Source: DATAFF01 sp963744915 (GTDB lineage Bacteria > Pseudomonadota > Alphaproteobacteria > Rhizobiales > Aestuariivirgaceae). Taken from it: 64,000 nt of DNA. The stretch covers positions 1-64,000 of the forward strand of contig CAVUUY010000007.1 of assembly GCA_963744915.1 (NCBI GenBank), read 5' to 3'. Of the stretch, positions 7,257-17,056 are shown in pieces. The first letter of the stretch is position 1. Each line of letters starts with the position of its first letter. The notes beneath the pieces were generated by a model. The model did not search any database. It was not told where the DNA came from and saw nothing but the letters and a program-made list of their open reading frames with translations. The translations under genes were made by a program, and so were the position numbers.

Positions 7257-9350
7257 TTAGAGAACCTGAAGCGTTGTCAGTTTCATGATCTCGCGCCAGC
7301 AATTCTTCATCGCCTGGCAGACTTCGGGATCGTCGGCCTGGTGGTCGAACTTCCGGTTGTTGCCGGTGACCGCGCGGAAGACCAGGTCGAGATATTCCCG
7401 TGCCAGCTGCGCCGTGGTGAGGCCGAACGCCGATCGGGCGATCGAGCGGCCGGCATTGGTGTTGAAGATCCGGTTGCGGATCTTGCGGTGCATCTTGTTC
7501 TGAAGCTTGACTTCTCCTGCGTTGCGAAAACCCAGCACGCCGAGCTTGTGAATGACGTCGAGCTGGTCGGCACTCAGATCCATGTCGAGCAGGTCATCGC
7601 GGGTGAGGCCGAGGCGCAGCAGCGTGTCCAGTTCCATGTGTCTGCTGATTTCGTCCCGGGACTTCTTGCCGTTCTGGGATTTATCGTCGACATGACGCTG
7701 GAACTTCGGATTGATCTTGGCAATCTCGTCCTCGATCAGCGCCACGCGCGCGAGCATCAGCGCAGCCTGCTTGCGCAGCTTGGGTGCAACCCTGTCCAAC
7801 CCGTGGATGAAATATTCATCGACCCGAATGTCGCCAACATGGATTCCGACGACCGACAGATTGCGCGCGGCCTCCATCAGCTCTCCATAAAGCGCGGCGA
7901 GCTTCGTGCCGTTCTCCTTGACGGTCGCGACGAGTTTCCTTTGCTCCTCGGGGAGCATCTCGGTCAGATCCGCGTCGCGGTCGAATTCCGGAACGATGGT
8001 CGCGATCTCTTCCTTCAGCATGGCGATACGGGCCCCGAGCCGCTGCCGCTCCGGATCGTCGGTCTCCCTCTCCTTGCCCTTGCCCTTCTCGGTCCCCGTG
8101 CCGTTCAACGCGTGCAGTTCCGTCTGCGCCTTGAACAGCTCGGTCACCAATTGTGTCTGGGCATGGCGGAAAAGTGCCCGGTTGATCGCATCGAATTCCG
8201 GGAAACGCGCGAGCACATCGCGGGGAAGCCGGCCGCGATTGGCAAGCTGGGCCAGCGAGCGCACGCAGGCTGCGGCATCGGCCCGCCGCTCGGGTCGCTC
8301 CGATGTGGAATCCTCCTTGACGCCGGGCCAGCCGCAGGCGAGCGCCTCGACCAGCTGGGCGAACTGCTCGGTGGTGAGAACCCCCGAACGGTGGATATCG
8401 AGAAGCTCCTCGACCGCGATCCGCATCTCCAGCAGGCAGCGTTCCTGGGGAAGGAAGACGAATCGGTAGTGTTTGGCGATGTCGTCGAGGTCGCGATACC
8501 TTGCGACGATTTCGAAGAGGTTGTCGTCTGGGTGGAACTTTCTCCATCGCTTCCAGAAATTCGCCGACCAGAAGGGGGGACTCTCGGACTTTTGGTCGAA
8601 GCGTCCGATCTTCGACAGGGAGCCTTTCAGAATTTCGATGCAGGCCTTGCATCGAGCGATCTCTTCTTGAAGGTCCTCGATGAGGTGTTCTGGGCTGTTG
8701 TCAACTTTTTTGAGGTCGACGAGGCGGATTTCGAGATCGGCGACCCGCTTCTTATAACTTGTTTTCGTTTCACGGATCTTCTCCTCGTCCGGCTTGATGA
8801 CGTCCCGGTCCGGACCGGTTCGATCGATATCGAGTCCGGGCAGCTGGTTCAGCAGCAAAGCCATGATCAGGGCGCGCTCGGCCAGGGCGTCGTCCTTCGC
8901 GTGATCGAGCGCCAACGCGGTCAGGGTTGCGGCGTCGACCGCGCTGGGCAGGGTCTTGCCGCTGCGCAGGAATTTCACAGCCTCCAGGGGATTCGCCACC
9001 TCCGCCGAGTGCTTGGCGGGTGGCGGCTCGCCAAGCGCCACTCGTCGCCGCTTTTCGGCAGTGTATTTGCCAAAGGCGGCATAATCGAAATAGCCGGCCT
9101 TGGGCCCGTTTTTGAGAAGGTGAGGGGGGCGTTTCCCCTTCCGGCCGACAACCGGCGCCGCGCTGCAGGAAAGGTCGTCGATCTTCTTGCGGACCCAGCT
9201 TCCCAGCCGAGTGGTGGTTTGCGCCACTAGGCCGTTGGTTTCTTGCTGGTTGGAGTCGCGGTCGCTCGCCATGACATGGGTCGAGGTGCCACCGAGTGGC
9301 GTGGTGACGATCGCTGCGAAACCACCGACATGCCCTGGTAATCCCGTCAT
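7257..9350 (-). CDS. Large helical protein of unknown family, truncated paralogue
   Basis: This 697-residue protein is clearly paralogous to the N-terminal third of the gene at 9511-15521. Shared blocks include LPGLDIDRT (about residue 170), the identical LVEALACGWPGVKEDS, GRLPRDVL, and near the end KLQNKMHRKIRNRIF against KLQNAMHGKVRKQIF. The middle is rich in charged heptad-like helices (about residues 185-235 and 430-500), suggesting coiled coils. The N-terminal 55 residues are rich in Gly, Thr and Ser and contain no hydrophobic signal peptide. Similarity stops a few residues before the frame ends (MKLTTLQVL), where the long paralogue continues for about 1200 more residues, so this copy has lost its C-terminal two thirds. 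No known domain is recognised. It may be a secreted effector or toxin-like protein, but that is inference. Confidence 0.7.
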   Translation of the reverse strand: MTGLPGHVGGFAAIVTTPLGGTSTHVMASDRDSNQQETNGLVAQTTTRLGSWVRKKIDDLSCSAAPVVGRKGKRPPHLLKNGPKAGYFDYAAFGKYTAEKRRRVALGEPPPAKHSAEVANPLEAVKFLRSGKTLPSAVDAATLTALALDHAKDDALAERALIMALLLNQLPGLDIDRTGPDRDVIKPDEEKIRETKTSYKKRVADLEIRLVDLKKVDNSPEHLIEDLQEEIARCKACIEILKGSLSKIGRFDQKSESPPFWSANFWKRWRKFHPDDNLFEIVARYRDLDDIAKHYRFVFLPQERCLLEMRIAVEELLDIHRSGVLTTEQFAQLVEALACGWPGVKEDSTSERPERRADAAACVRSLAQLANRGRLPRDVLARFPEFDAINRALFRHAQTQLVTELFKAQTELHALNGTGTEKGKGKERETDDPERQRLGARIAMLKEEIATIVPEFDRDADLTEMLPEEQRKLVATVKENGTKLAALYGELMEAARNLSVVGIHVGDIRVDEYFIHGLDRVAPKLRKQAALMLARVALIEDEIAKINPKFQRHVDDKSQNGKKSRDEISRHMELDTLLRLGLTRDDLLDMDLSADQLDVIHKLGVLGFRNAGEVKLQNKMHRKIRNRIFNTNAGRSIARSAFGLTTAQLAREYLDLVFRAVTGNNRKFDHQADDPEVCQAMKNCWREIMKLTTLQVL

Positions 9351-9388
9351 CTTTCCCCCCGGAAATGATAAATCTATTACAATTCAAG

Positions 9389-9417
9389 ATTGTAGCATAA
9401 AAAACCATTACTTGTAA
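9389..9417 (-). promoter_or_regulatory. Promoter-like block upstream of the truncated paralogue
   Basis: Reading the minus strand, TTACAA (9417-9412) is separated by 17 bases from TACAAT (9394-9389), about 39 bases before the ATG at 9350. The same arrangement, with a GGTTTTT(T/C)ATG spacer and the downstream ATCTT(G/A)AATTG(T/C)AA, occurs before the other paralogue at 15588-15560. A sigma-70-type promoter is likely; the extra conservation around it may also be a regulator site. Confidence 0.55.
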
Positions 9418-9510
9418 GGGGGATTCAAAAGACCCGTCCCCCCGCTGACATGGAGCGAGGGGGAAATGAACGGGCGAGCGCAAATGAGATGCGACGCTCC
9501 GCTCACCGCG

Positions 9511-12500
9511 TCAGCTGTCGCTCGAGGACTCCGACCCGAGCAGCACGGTCTCTTCAGTGTGGTGTCGTTCTTCGGCCCACCTCAGCACGGGGCGAAACGG
9601 AAACGGCCGGAGAGGGCTGCTGCGCGGCGTGAAGCTGTCCAGCGAGACATCGCTGCTGGGGGATGCATTGCTGCGGGGGGATGACGGCGTGGCAGGCGAT
9701 CCCGACGGCGTCCTCAGGACGAATTCGCTTGGGTCGTCTTCTTCCGAAACCCGTTCGTCTTCAAACAGGAGCGGTCGGGTGAGTTCCGGGATATCAAGCA
9801 GATCGACGGCGTATCTTTCCCGCGCGGCCGGCGGCACGTCCCCCAGGTCGGTCCGTGGTGATTGGGCCGGACTGGTAGGCGGCGTGAATTCTTCGAGCGG
9901 GATGCCGGAAGCCCTCGGCGACGAGGAAGGCGAAGGCGGAGGCGAAGGCGAAGGCGAAGGCGTCGAAGCCTCGGCATCGACAGGCGGCCGCCGCGCGGTG
10001 CCCGTTGCACGGAACAACAGGGGGCGCGCGCCTGCCCCTCTCGTGAGGCTTCTGGCCCAGGCGTTGTCTGCTTCAGTGGGCTTGGGGACCGGGATGGCGT
10101 TGGATTTGTTCGGAAAGGCAGTTGTTTCTTTGGTTTCCAGATTTCTGACGATGTGGTGCTCCCGCGCCATGTAATAGGCATTGTGAAGCTTCAGCATCAG
10201 CCATCCGGTCCGATGGAGTTCGGGGTTCCCGTTTGCGGCCTCCAACAGCGCAATGGCGCGGCGGCCAATCTTGTCGATAACCTCTGAAGGAGGGGACGGG
10301 GGCTTGATGAACTCGTCGAACAAGGCCCTGATGGTCAAGCCATCGCCAAATGCCTTGTGACCCGGCGCGAGCTCTTTGACCAAGGCCTGAATCTCATCGC
10401 TCGGCCGACCCTCGCGGAGCGCGGTCACGAGATTGCGGCTGGGCTCGACAAGCCATTCGCCGAGGGCCAATACCGCAGCCACCTTTCCGACGGCCTCGGC
10501 TTCCGCTGTCTTTTTCTCAGGCCCGAGAAATTCGGAGCCATGGCCCTTGGCAATCAGGCCGTCATTGCAGGCCTCGACGATCAGCTTGAGGAAATGCTTG
10601 CGCCTGCGGACGGTGTCGCCGTCCACTTTCTTCCAGGTGTCGGCGTGGCCGATCTCAAACGGTTTATGTGCTCTGGCGTTCAGCAGGGTTGCTCTCACTC
10701 TGAGCCTGCGGAGCTGATCGGAGTCGAGGTCCGCCACCGCGTCTTTAATGGCCTCCCTGTCCGTTTGGCTGAGCGCGTCAAGCATGTCGCAAGCGTTCTG
10801 CGCCCAGGAATTCGCCTTGGGAGCGCGGCTCTTCAAGTACAACGTGGGCTCGAGGATCTCCTCGAAACTCGGCTTGTCAACGATGGGGTCCGCGAGGTAC
10901 GCCAAAAAGCGCCTGGCCTCACCCATGGCATTGGTTTCTGGAATGCTCATGTCCTGTCGCGGAGCCTTCGGCACCACCTTGCTCACTTTGGCGGATCTGT
11001 AGCTGGACTTGTTCTCGAATTGCCGCTGTCGGATCGCGCGGCGATGGCCTTTCAGCGACTCCAACAAGCCAGCCCGTCGCGGCCGGCCATCGGGCGATGA
11101 TGTCGACGCATCCGCGGGCCCCTGGTCGGCGGCGAGAGCTTTGCCGGTTGCCTGCAGATCATGCTGGCGAAGTTCCGGGGCCGGGATCTGCACCACCAGG
11201 GTGTCGTGCAGCCTGACGCCGATATGCGAGACTTTCAGAAGGCCAAGGGCGTTCAGCACGACCATCTCGTCCGTCTGCATGACAACCGGCAAGAGGAAGA
11301 CGTTGGCAAGCTGGTGGTTGTCCAAATTGTCGGGATCCTTGGCCGCGCGGATCTTGGCCTCGAGATCGGCGATCTCGTCCAAATATTTGCGGCGCTGATC
11401 TTCGATCGCTTGTCGCTTGGCCGGATTGAGATTATCCGCCCTGGCCGGTTCCAGCCCCGGGAGAATCTGCTGCTGGATCTGGGCGATGCGCCGAAGCATC
11501 CGGCCCACTTCCGCCTTCACTTCGGGGCGCGGCACGAATTGCAGCAGGAAACCGTCATTGTAGCGCATGAGCGCGAGCATCTCTTCGATGGCATCGCGAA
11601 ACGTGACCGTGTCGCCGTTCAAAAGCTTGGTCTGCTGCTCGAGCAGCGGCTTGACATGAGCGGCGATATCCTTGCGGCATTTTCCGAGTGCTTCTTCCGC
11701 CGTCCTGACGGCGCCGATATCGATGATGTAGTCCCAGTCCCAATCTCCGCCAAGGTCGTAATGGGCGGTGTTCGCCAACCCGATCACATAGGCGCCGACC
11801 GAACCTCCAACAATGGTCTTGTCCTTGACGGCGCCACCGCCATACTCCGAAACATTGCTGCCGGCGGCGTGCTCGAAACCCCACGATGCGCCGGCGCCGG
11901 CCGACGCCGACGCCACGCCGTAATGCGTTGTTTTGGTAATTTTCTTTCTTCTGTCGCCGGATCTCTGTTCGCCATGGCGCATCCGGTAAGCGCCTTGGAG
12001 GGCAGCGGACTGGCTGGCCCCGACGGAGAACTTGCCCATCCCCGGCACGTCGACCGCGATGCCCTCGTCCAGCTCGACGGATGAGGTCCCCTTGATCTGC
12101 CAGCCGTTCTTTTTGGTGATTTCAAAGTTGGAGGCGGCCTTGGCCCATGCCTCGGTGGTCGGTAGTTCGCCTTTGAGCAGAGTCCGCAAATAGGACTGGA
12201 CGGCGCTGAAGTCTTCCTTGCCGTCTTCACCGATCTTGATCGGGAAATGCAGCGTCACGCCGTGCGTATCCCATTTCGAGGCGTTCACGCCGGCATCGCC
12301 GCCGCCCGCGACGGCCCCGACCGCGGCGCCGGCAGCCACGCCGGCCGAGCCGTTCGTGACAAAGCCCGAGACCAGGCGAACCTCCATGCGATCGTTGATG
12401 CGCTTGATGATGATGCCGGTCTGGCTGCCGCCTTGGGTCGAGAGCGGGACCTTGAACCCCAAGCCGGTCGAACTCGAAAAGCCGGCGCTCGTCATGATGT

Positions 12501-15500
12501 GGGTGCGCAGCGAAATCTTGCCGAAATTGGAGATCGCCGGCACCGCGCCGTTGATGAAGCGGTCGAGCAGGGACGGATCCATCGGCCCGAGCTCCATGCC
12601 GGAGACAAATCCGACCAGCCTGTTCCAGGCGCCGACCGCAGCCGCTTTGGCGCGATCCTTCCAGGAGACATGGCCTGGCTCGTCGCCGGCGATGATCGGC
12701 GCTGCCACACCATTCGCATAGCCTGGCTCGAGAACTCGAGCCACCGGCTCAGCCGCTTGGCGGTGAACGTGCCGGGCGCCTTGTCGCTGTCTTTGGCTCG
12801 GCTGAAGACGATGGTGTCGATCAACACTTCATAGAGCTTCAAATCATCGTCGCTCCAGCCCCAGCTCTTCAGGATCGCGATGATCTTCGGCCGGTGGCGG
12901 CTGGCCTCGTAGGTGTCGATCGGCTCCACTTTCGCCTGTTCGCCGATGCTTGTCTGCGGCCGGGCGGCGAGAACGGCCGCCCGTATCATGGTCACCACCA
13001 GAAAATACTGCTCATTGCTCAGCATCTTCCGAATGAACTCGATCCCTTGGCCGCAATCCGCATGCGCCTGCTCGATCGTGGCGCGGAGTTCGCTATTGGC
13101 CGGGTCCTTTTCCAGAGCGGCCAGGGATCGCAGAACCGTGCTGCGGTGATCATTGATCACCGTCCCCGTTTTCTGGATGTCGGCCTTTTGGGTGCCGGAC
13201 AGCTTCATCGCCTTCCGCCAGCGCTTGGCCATGGCGGCTTTGACCGACTCGCTGGCATGGCCGAGGCTCAGATCGTCGTTCTTGCCGGTCACCCAGCGGT
13301 AGGCCGTGCTGAGAAATTCCCCCGCCAGCTGTGCCGTCGTCCTGCTGGTCGCCGATTGCAAGGCGGTGCGACCGACCTTGGTGTCGAAGATCTGCTTCCG
13401 GACCTTCCCGTGCATTGCGTTCTGCAATTTGACATCGGCCGGGCCCATGAAATTGGCGCCGGCGAGATTGCGGATCGTCGCGATGTTGCGCTCGCGTGCT
13501 TTCTTTCCTCCGGCCTCCACCGAGGGGAGCTTCATATCGAGCACGTCTTCACTGGTGATGGCATATTGGAGCAGGTCTTCACCGCTTTTCCGCAGGTCTC
13601 CGATTCGCCGATTCGCAAGCTGGCCCACCGGTAGGTTTTGTTCATCGACCCGCCACTGGCGCGTCAAGTTGCGGATGGGATAGTGCCGCTCCGCCCTGTA
13701 CAGCTTTTTGTTGGGCCTCAACGCGGCATTGGCGCGCTCACGCGCCTCGACATCCATTTCATTCATCTGCTCGGCAATCCGGGCCATGACCTGACCCCGC
13801 GTCTGACTGCCGGGGGGGATGTTGCGCTCGAAATGCCGATCGATCCTCGCGATCTCCTCCTCGATGAAGGCGACGCGCGCCAGCATCAGGGCAATCTGCT
13901 TGCGCAGCTTGGGATCTTTCTTCATCAGGCCGACGACGTAATGTTCATCGACGCGCACGCCGCGAATGTCGACGCCGACCGCCAGCAAGCTGCGCTCGGC
14001 CTGCATCAGCTCGGCATATTTGGCGCCAAGATCCCCGCCGGCCTCTCGCATCCTCGCGTCGGCGGCCGCGCGCGCTTCCGCGTTCATCTTGGTGACGTCG
14101 GTGTCGGGCGTGAATTTATCATCAAAGTGGCTTATGTCATCCTTTAGCTCCCTGATGCGAGATTCGAGCGCTGCCATGTCTCGATCCGATACATCATCCT
14201 CCCGCTCCTTGCCCTTGCCGCCTGGATCCCATCCCTCGAGCGCCGCTTGCGCCCTGTGCAACTCCGAAAGCTTGCGACTCATCTCGCGTTGCTGGCCACG
14301 GATGAGCAGGGCCCGGTTGATCGCATCATATTCCCCGAAGCGCGAAAGCACGTCGCGGGGCAGCCTGCCCTTGTTGGCCAGCTCGGCGAGCGCCCGGATG
14401 CATCCCGCGGCATTGGCCCGCCTTTCGGGCAGGGGTGATCGCGAGTCTTCCTTGACACCGGGCCATCCGCAGGCCAAAGCCTCGACCAGCTGATCGAACT
14501 GCTCGCCGGTGAGCACGTCCGAGCGGTGAATCTCGAACAGCTGCTCGATGGCAAGCTCCATCTCGAGCAGGCATCGTTCCTGGGGAAGCAGTGGAAATTG
14601 CAGTTCGAGCGCGTCGAGATCGATGGTGTGATAGTTCTCGCGCACCATGTGGAAGAGATCGATATCGGGATGAGACTCTTGCCATCTGGCGCGGAGATTT
14701 GCCGACCAGCATTTGTCTTTGGAAATTGGGGAAGGTGCTGGCTTGTCCGAAAGAATATGATCAAGTATCGCGACGCGCTTTTTGCATCGATCGATCTCGC
14801 CTTGAAGATCTTCGATGATTTTCTGCGGGCCGTTGTTGATTTCGAGGGACGCGATATCTCCTTTAAAATTACCGATCTGCTCCTTATATCTCTTCCGCGT
14901 TTGGAGGATCTCCTTCTCGTCCGGCTTGATGCTGTCATGGTCTTCGGGGCTGGTTCGGTCGATGTCCAGTCCAGGCAGCTCGCGCCGCAGCTTCTCCGCT
15001 ATCGGTTGACGCGCGCCATCCTGCGCCGGGGGATCCTTGATGCCACGCGCGAACTCCAGCCCGGCACCGTCGACGGCCTCGGCGCCCCGCTCTTCGATGG
15101 CCGAGTCCGCGGGGCTCCGATCGCGTCGCGGTGGCCACTCGGGCGATTTGCCCTTGCTCTGCTCATCCAGAATGCTTTGGTCTTCGCTTGCGTCCCGCGC
15201 GATCGCCGCGACCGCGCCGCATTCGCTCTCGACCATTCCCTTATAGGCGGTGTAGTCGAAACAGCTTTTCTTCCTGCCGTTCTTCATCAGCAGATGCTGG
15301 CCGCCATTCGGCTTGACGAGGATGGGGTCCCGTCCCGGTCGGGCATGAGGGATCTTCTTCTGGATCCAGCGCGCTAGTTTGGAGGTGCAGGCGGGCAGAG
15401 TCCCGACATTGTTCGCGGTATTGTCGTCGCGGCTGCTCGACATGACGTCCTTGGAGTAGCCGTTGACCGGGAAACTGACGCTGCCGGCGACACCGCCGAA

Positions 15501-15521
15501 CCGCCCCACCAAGCCGCTCAT
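9511..15521 (-). CDS. Giant protein (about 2000 residues) of unknown family, one frame lesion
   Basis: Two overlapping minus-strand frames make one gene. The first runs from ATG 15521 to about 12735 (929 residues), the second from about 12732 to 9511 (about 1073 residues). In the overlap the first frame turns to nonsense exactly where the second becomes protein-like (GYANGVAAPIIAGDEPGHVS). The net change is one base lost or two gained. Part one is mostly helical, with charged coiled-coil-like stretches (about residues 200-255 and around 430-500) and the LVEALACGWPGVKEDS block shared with its paralogue. The start of part two is Gly/Ala/Ser-rich with alternating patterns suggesting beta structure (SAGFSSSTGLGFKVPLS; GVASASAGAGASWGFEHAAG; GDWDWDYIIDIG). 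Helical sequence follows, then a Pro/Ser-rich tail of about 150 residues. There is no signal peptide, transmembrane segment or known motif. It may be a large secreted effector; the function is unknown. Confidence 0.7.
9924..9963. repeat. GGCGAA hexamer tandem repeat in the giant gene
   Basis: About six imperfect copies of GGCGAA/GGCGGA on the plus strand encode, on the minus strand, the PSPSPSPPPSPSSSP low-complexity tract in the C-terminal tail of the giant protein. Such tracts change length by slippage in steps of two residues. Confidence 0.7.
12724..12743. repeat. Perfect 9-base inverted repeat at the frame lesion of the giant gene
   Basis: TGGCTCGAG-AA-CTCGAGCCA has perfect nine-base arms with a two-base loop. 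It lies exactly where the two frames of the giant gene must join. Restoring one base, for example a second C in the minus-strand TTCTC to give TTCCTC, fuses the frames. Short perfect hairpins in GC-rich DNA are hotspots for both replication slippage and sequencing error. Confidence 0.7.
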
Positions 15522-15559
15522 TTCCTGCCCCGTTCTGGTTTTTGTATTTGCAATTTAAG

Positions 15560-15588
15560 ATCGTGCCATGAAAAACCCTAAACTGTAA
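15560..15588 (-). promoter_or_regulatory. Promoter-like block upstream of the giant gene
   Basis: On the minus strand, TTACAG (15588-15583), a 17-base spacer containing GGGTTTTTCATGG, and CACGAT (15565-15560) lie about 40 bases before the ATG at 15521. The block aligns base for base, without gaps, with the one before the paralogue at 9350, including ATCTTAAATTGCAA downstream. The leader therefore duplicated with the gene, or is under selection. Confidence 0.55.
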
Positions 15589-15677
15589 ATAGGTGCCATG
15601 CATGCAGCGCACGGATTTTGCTGCGCCGGTTCGACGGGTTGCGCTAAGGGGATGCCAACCTCTCGAGGAGACGTGCG

Positions 15678-15926
15678 ATGCGGATGTCGAAGTCGGGCTT
15701 GTGGATGACGTTGCTGACGGCGGTGGGTGTGAGCGCCTTGCTGGCGCGATGGTTCAGGAGCCAGGCGCCTGTGCCGGCGGGGGTGCCGGCGGCACCACCG
15801 AAGGTGCGGTCGGCGGGACCGGAAGCGATGCAGAGTCCGCCGCCGCGGTGGGACGATCATGACCAGGCGCTCGACGAATCGTTTCCGGCGAGCGATCCGC
15901 CGGGCCTGACGCCGAAGCGCGACTGA
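15678..15926 (+). CDS. Small membrane-anchored protein with DESFPASDPP motif
   Basis: This 82-residue protein has a single N-terminal hydrophobic segment (LWMTLLTAVGVSALLARW, residues 8-25), a Pro/Ala-rich linker, and a C-terminal block ALDESFPASDPPGLTPKRD. The motif ESFPASDPP recurs in small uncharacterised alphaproteobacterial proteins, and a second example without a membrane segment is encoded at 32765-32965 in this window. Function unknown. GAGGAGA lies about 10 bases before the ATG, supporting the start. It precedes the glycosyltransferase gene on the same strand by 29 bases. Confidence 0.75.
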   Translation: MRMSKSGLWMTLLTAVGVSALLARWFRSQAPVPAGVPAAPPKVRSAGPEAMQSPPPRWDDHDQALDESFPASDPPGLTPKRD

Positions 15927-15955
15927 CGACGGATCGCCGGCGCGAAGCCGGACGA

Positions 15956-17056
15956 ATGGCCATGCGGGTCGCGTTCTATTCCCCTCTGCTGCCGGTCGAT
16001 CATCCATCGCCCTCCGGCGACCGCCAGATGGCGCGGCAGTTTCTTCGTCTCCTCGAAATGGCCGGTCACGACGCCGCCATCGTTTCGAGCTTGCGGTCAT
16101 GGAGCCGCGAAGCCTCGCAGCAGCATCTTGCCGATCTCGAACGGCGCGCCGCGCCGGAGCGCGAGCGCATTGCCGCGGCGTGGCGCAAATGCGGGGCGCC
16201 CGATATCTGGTTCACCTATCATCCCTATTACAAATCGCCCGATCTGCTCGGGCCGGCGCTGGCGGCGCAGGCCGGCATTCCCTATGTCACCGCCGGCGCC
16301 TCGATCTCGATCAAGCGGCAGGAAGGGGAATGGCAGCCCTACCAGGCGATCGTCGCCAAGGGGCTTGCCGATGCGGCTCTCAATCTCTACTTCGCGCCGC
16401 GCGACCTTCCCGGGCTGGCGATGGCGGCGCAGCCGGATCGTCTCGCCGCCTTCCCGCCCTGCCTCGATATCGAGCCGGCGCCGCGCCGGCCGCCGCAGCA
16501 GCCGCCGACCATCGTCACGGTGGCAATGGCCCGACCCGGCCGCAAGCTGCACAATTTTCGCATCATGGCCTCGGTCCTCGCCAGTCTCCTCGACCTGCCA
16601 TGGCGGCTCGCCGTGATCGGCGGCGGTGCCTGCCAGAAGGATGCCGCTGAGGCCTTTTCCGGCTTTGCCGAAGACCGGGTGCGGTTCCTTGGCGAGCTTC
16701 CGCGCGAGGAGGTGTTCGCCATCATGGCGGGGGCCGATGTCTATCTGTGGCCGGGTTATGAGGAGGCCTATGGCATGGCCTATCTCGAAGCGCAGGCGCA
16801 TGGCCTGCCGGTGGCAGCCTGGGACACGGCGGGCGTCCCCTCGGTGGTCCGGCATGGCGAGACCGGGCTGCTCGCCGCCTTCCCCGACGAGGCAGCGCTT
16901 GCCGGCGACCTCGCAAGGCTCCTCGGCGATGCCGCGCTCCGGCGCCGGCTCGGCGATGCCGGCCAGGCCTTTGCGCTCGGCGAGCGCAGCATGGCCAATG
17001 GCGCGGCGCGGCTCGCCAGGCTCCTTGCCGAGGCCGCATCCGAGGCCGTGGCGTGA
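15956..17056 (+). CDS. GT4-type glycosyltransferase (GT-B fold)
   Basis: This 366-residue protein begins with a Rossmann-like strand and glycine-containing loop (VAFYSPLLPVDHPSPSGDRQ) and has a second nucleotide-sugar-binding domain with RFLGELPREEVFAIMAGADV and PGYEEAYGMAYLEAQAHGLP (about residues 265-284). The latter is the E-x7-E signature of family 4 glycosyltransferases, and GETGLL follows. It transfers a sugar from a nucleotide-activated donor to an unknown acceptor, probably in the cytoplasm. It overlaps the next gene by GTGA, so the two are translationally coupled; the partner resembles a polysaccharide deacetylase, suggesting a role in a surface or storage polysaccharide. UDP-glucose dehydrogenase lies 2 kb downstream. 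A second ATG two codons in is an alternative start. Confidence 0.82.
   Translation: MAMRVAFYSPLLPVDHPSPSGDRQMARQFLRLLEMAGHDAAIVSSLRSWSREASQQHLADLERRAAPERERIAAAWRKCGAPDIWFTYHPYYKSPDLLGPALAAQAGIPYVTAGASISIKRQEGEWQPYQAIVAKGLADAALNLYFAPRDLPGLAMAAQPDRLAAFPPCLDIEPAPRRPPQQPPTIVTVAMARPGRKLHNFRIMASVLASLLDLPWRLAVIGGGACQKDAAEAFSGFAEDRVRFLGELPREEVFAIMAGADVYLWPGYEEAYGMAYLEAQAHGLPVAAWDTAGVPSVVRHGETGLLAAFPDEAALAGDLARLLGDAALRRRLGDAGQAFALGERSMANGAARLARLLAEAASEAVA

Noticed and set aside
7341..9230. Plus-strand open frame of 629 codons
   Set aside because: Antisense to the truncated paralogue, which aligns with an independent gene in its own frame; the plus frame does not.
12724..12743. Programmed ribosomal frameshift in the giant gene
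   Set aside because: No slippery heptamer is present; the site is a short hairpin that more simply explains an indel.
9511..15521. Assignment of the giant protein to the AvrE or another named type III effector family
   Set aside because: The large size and possible beta-rich middle are suggestive, but I could not identify diagnostic motifs, so no family name is given.
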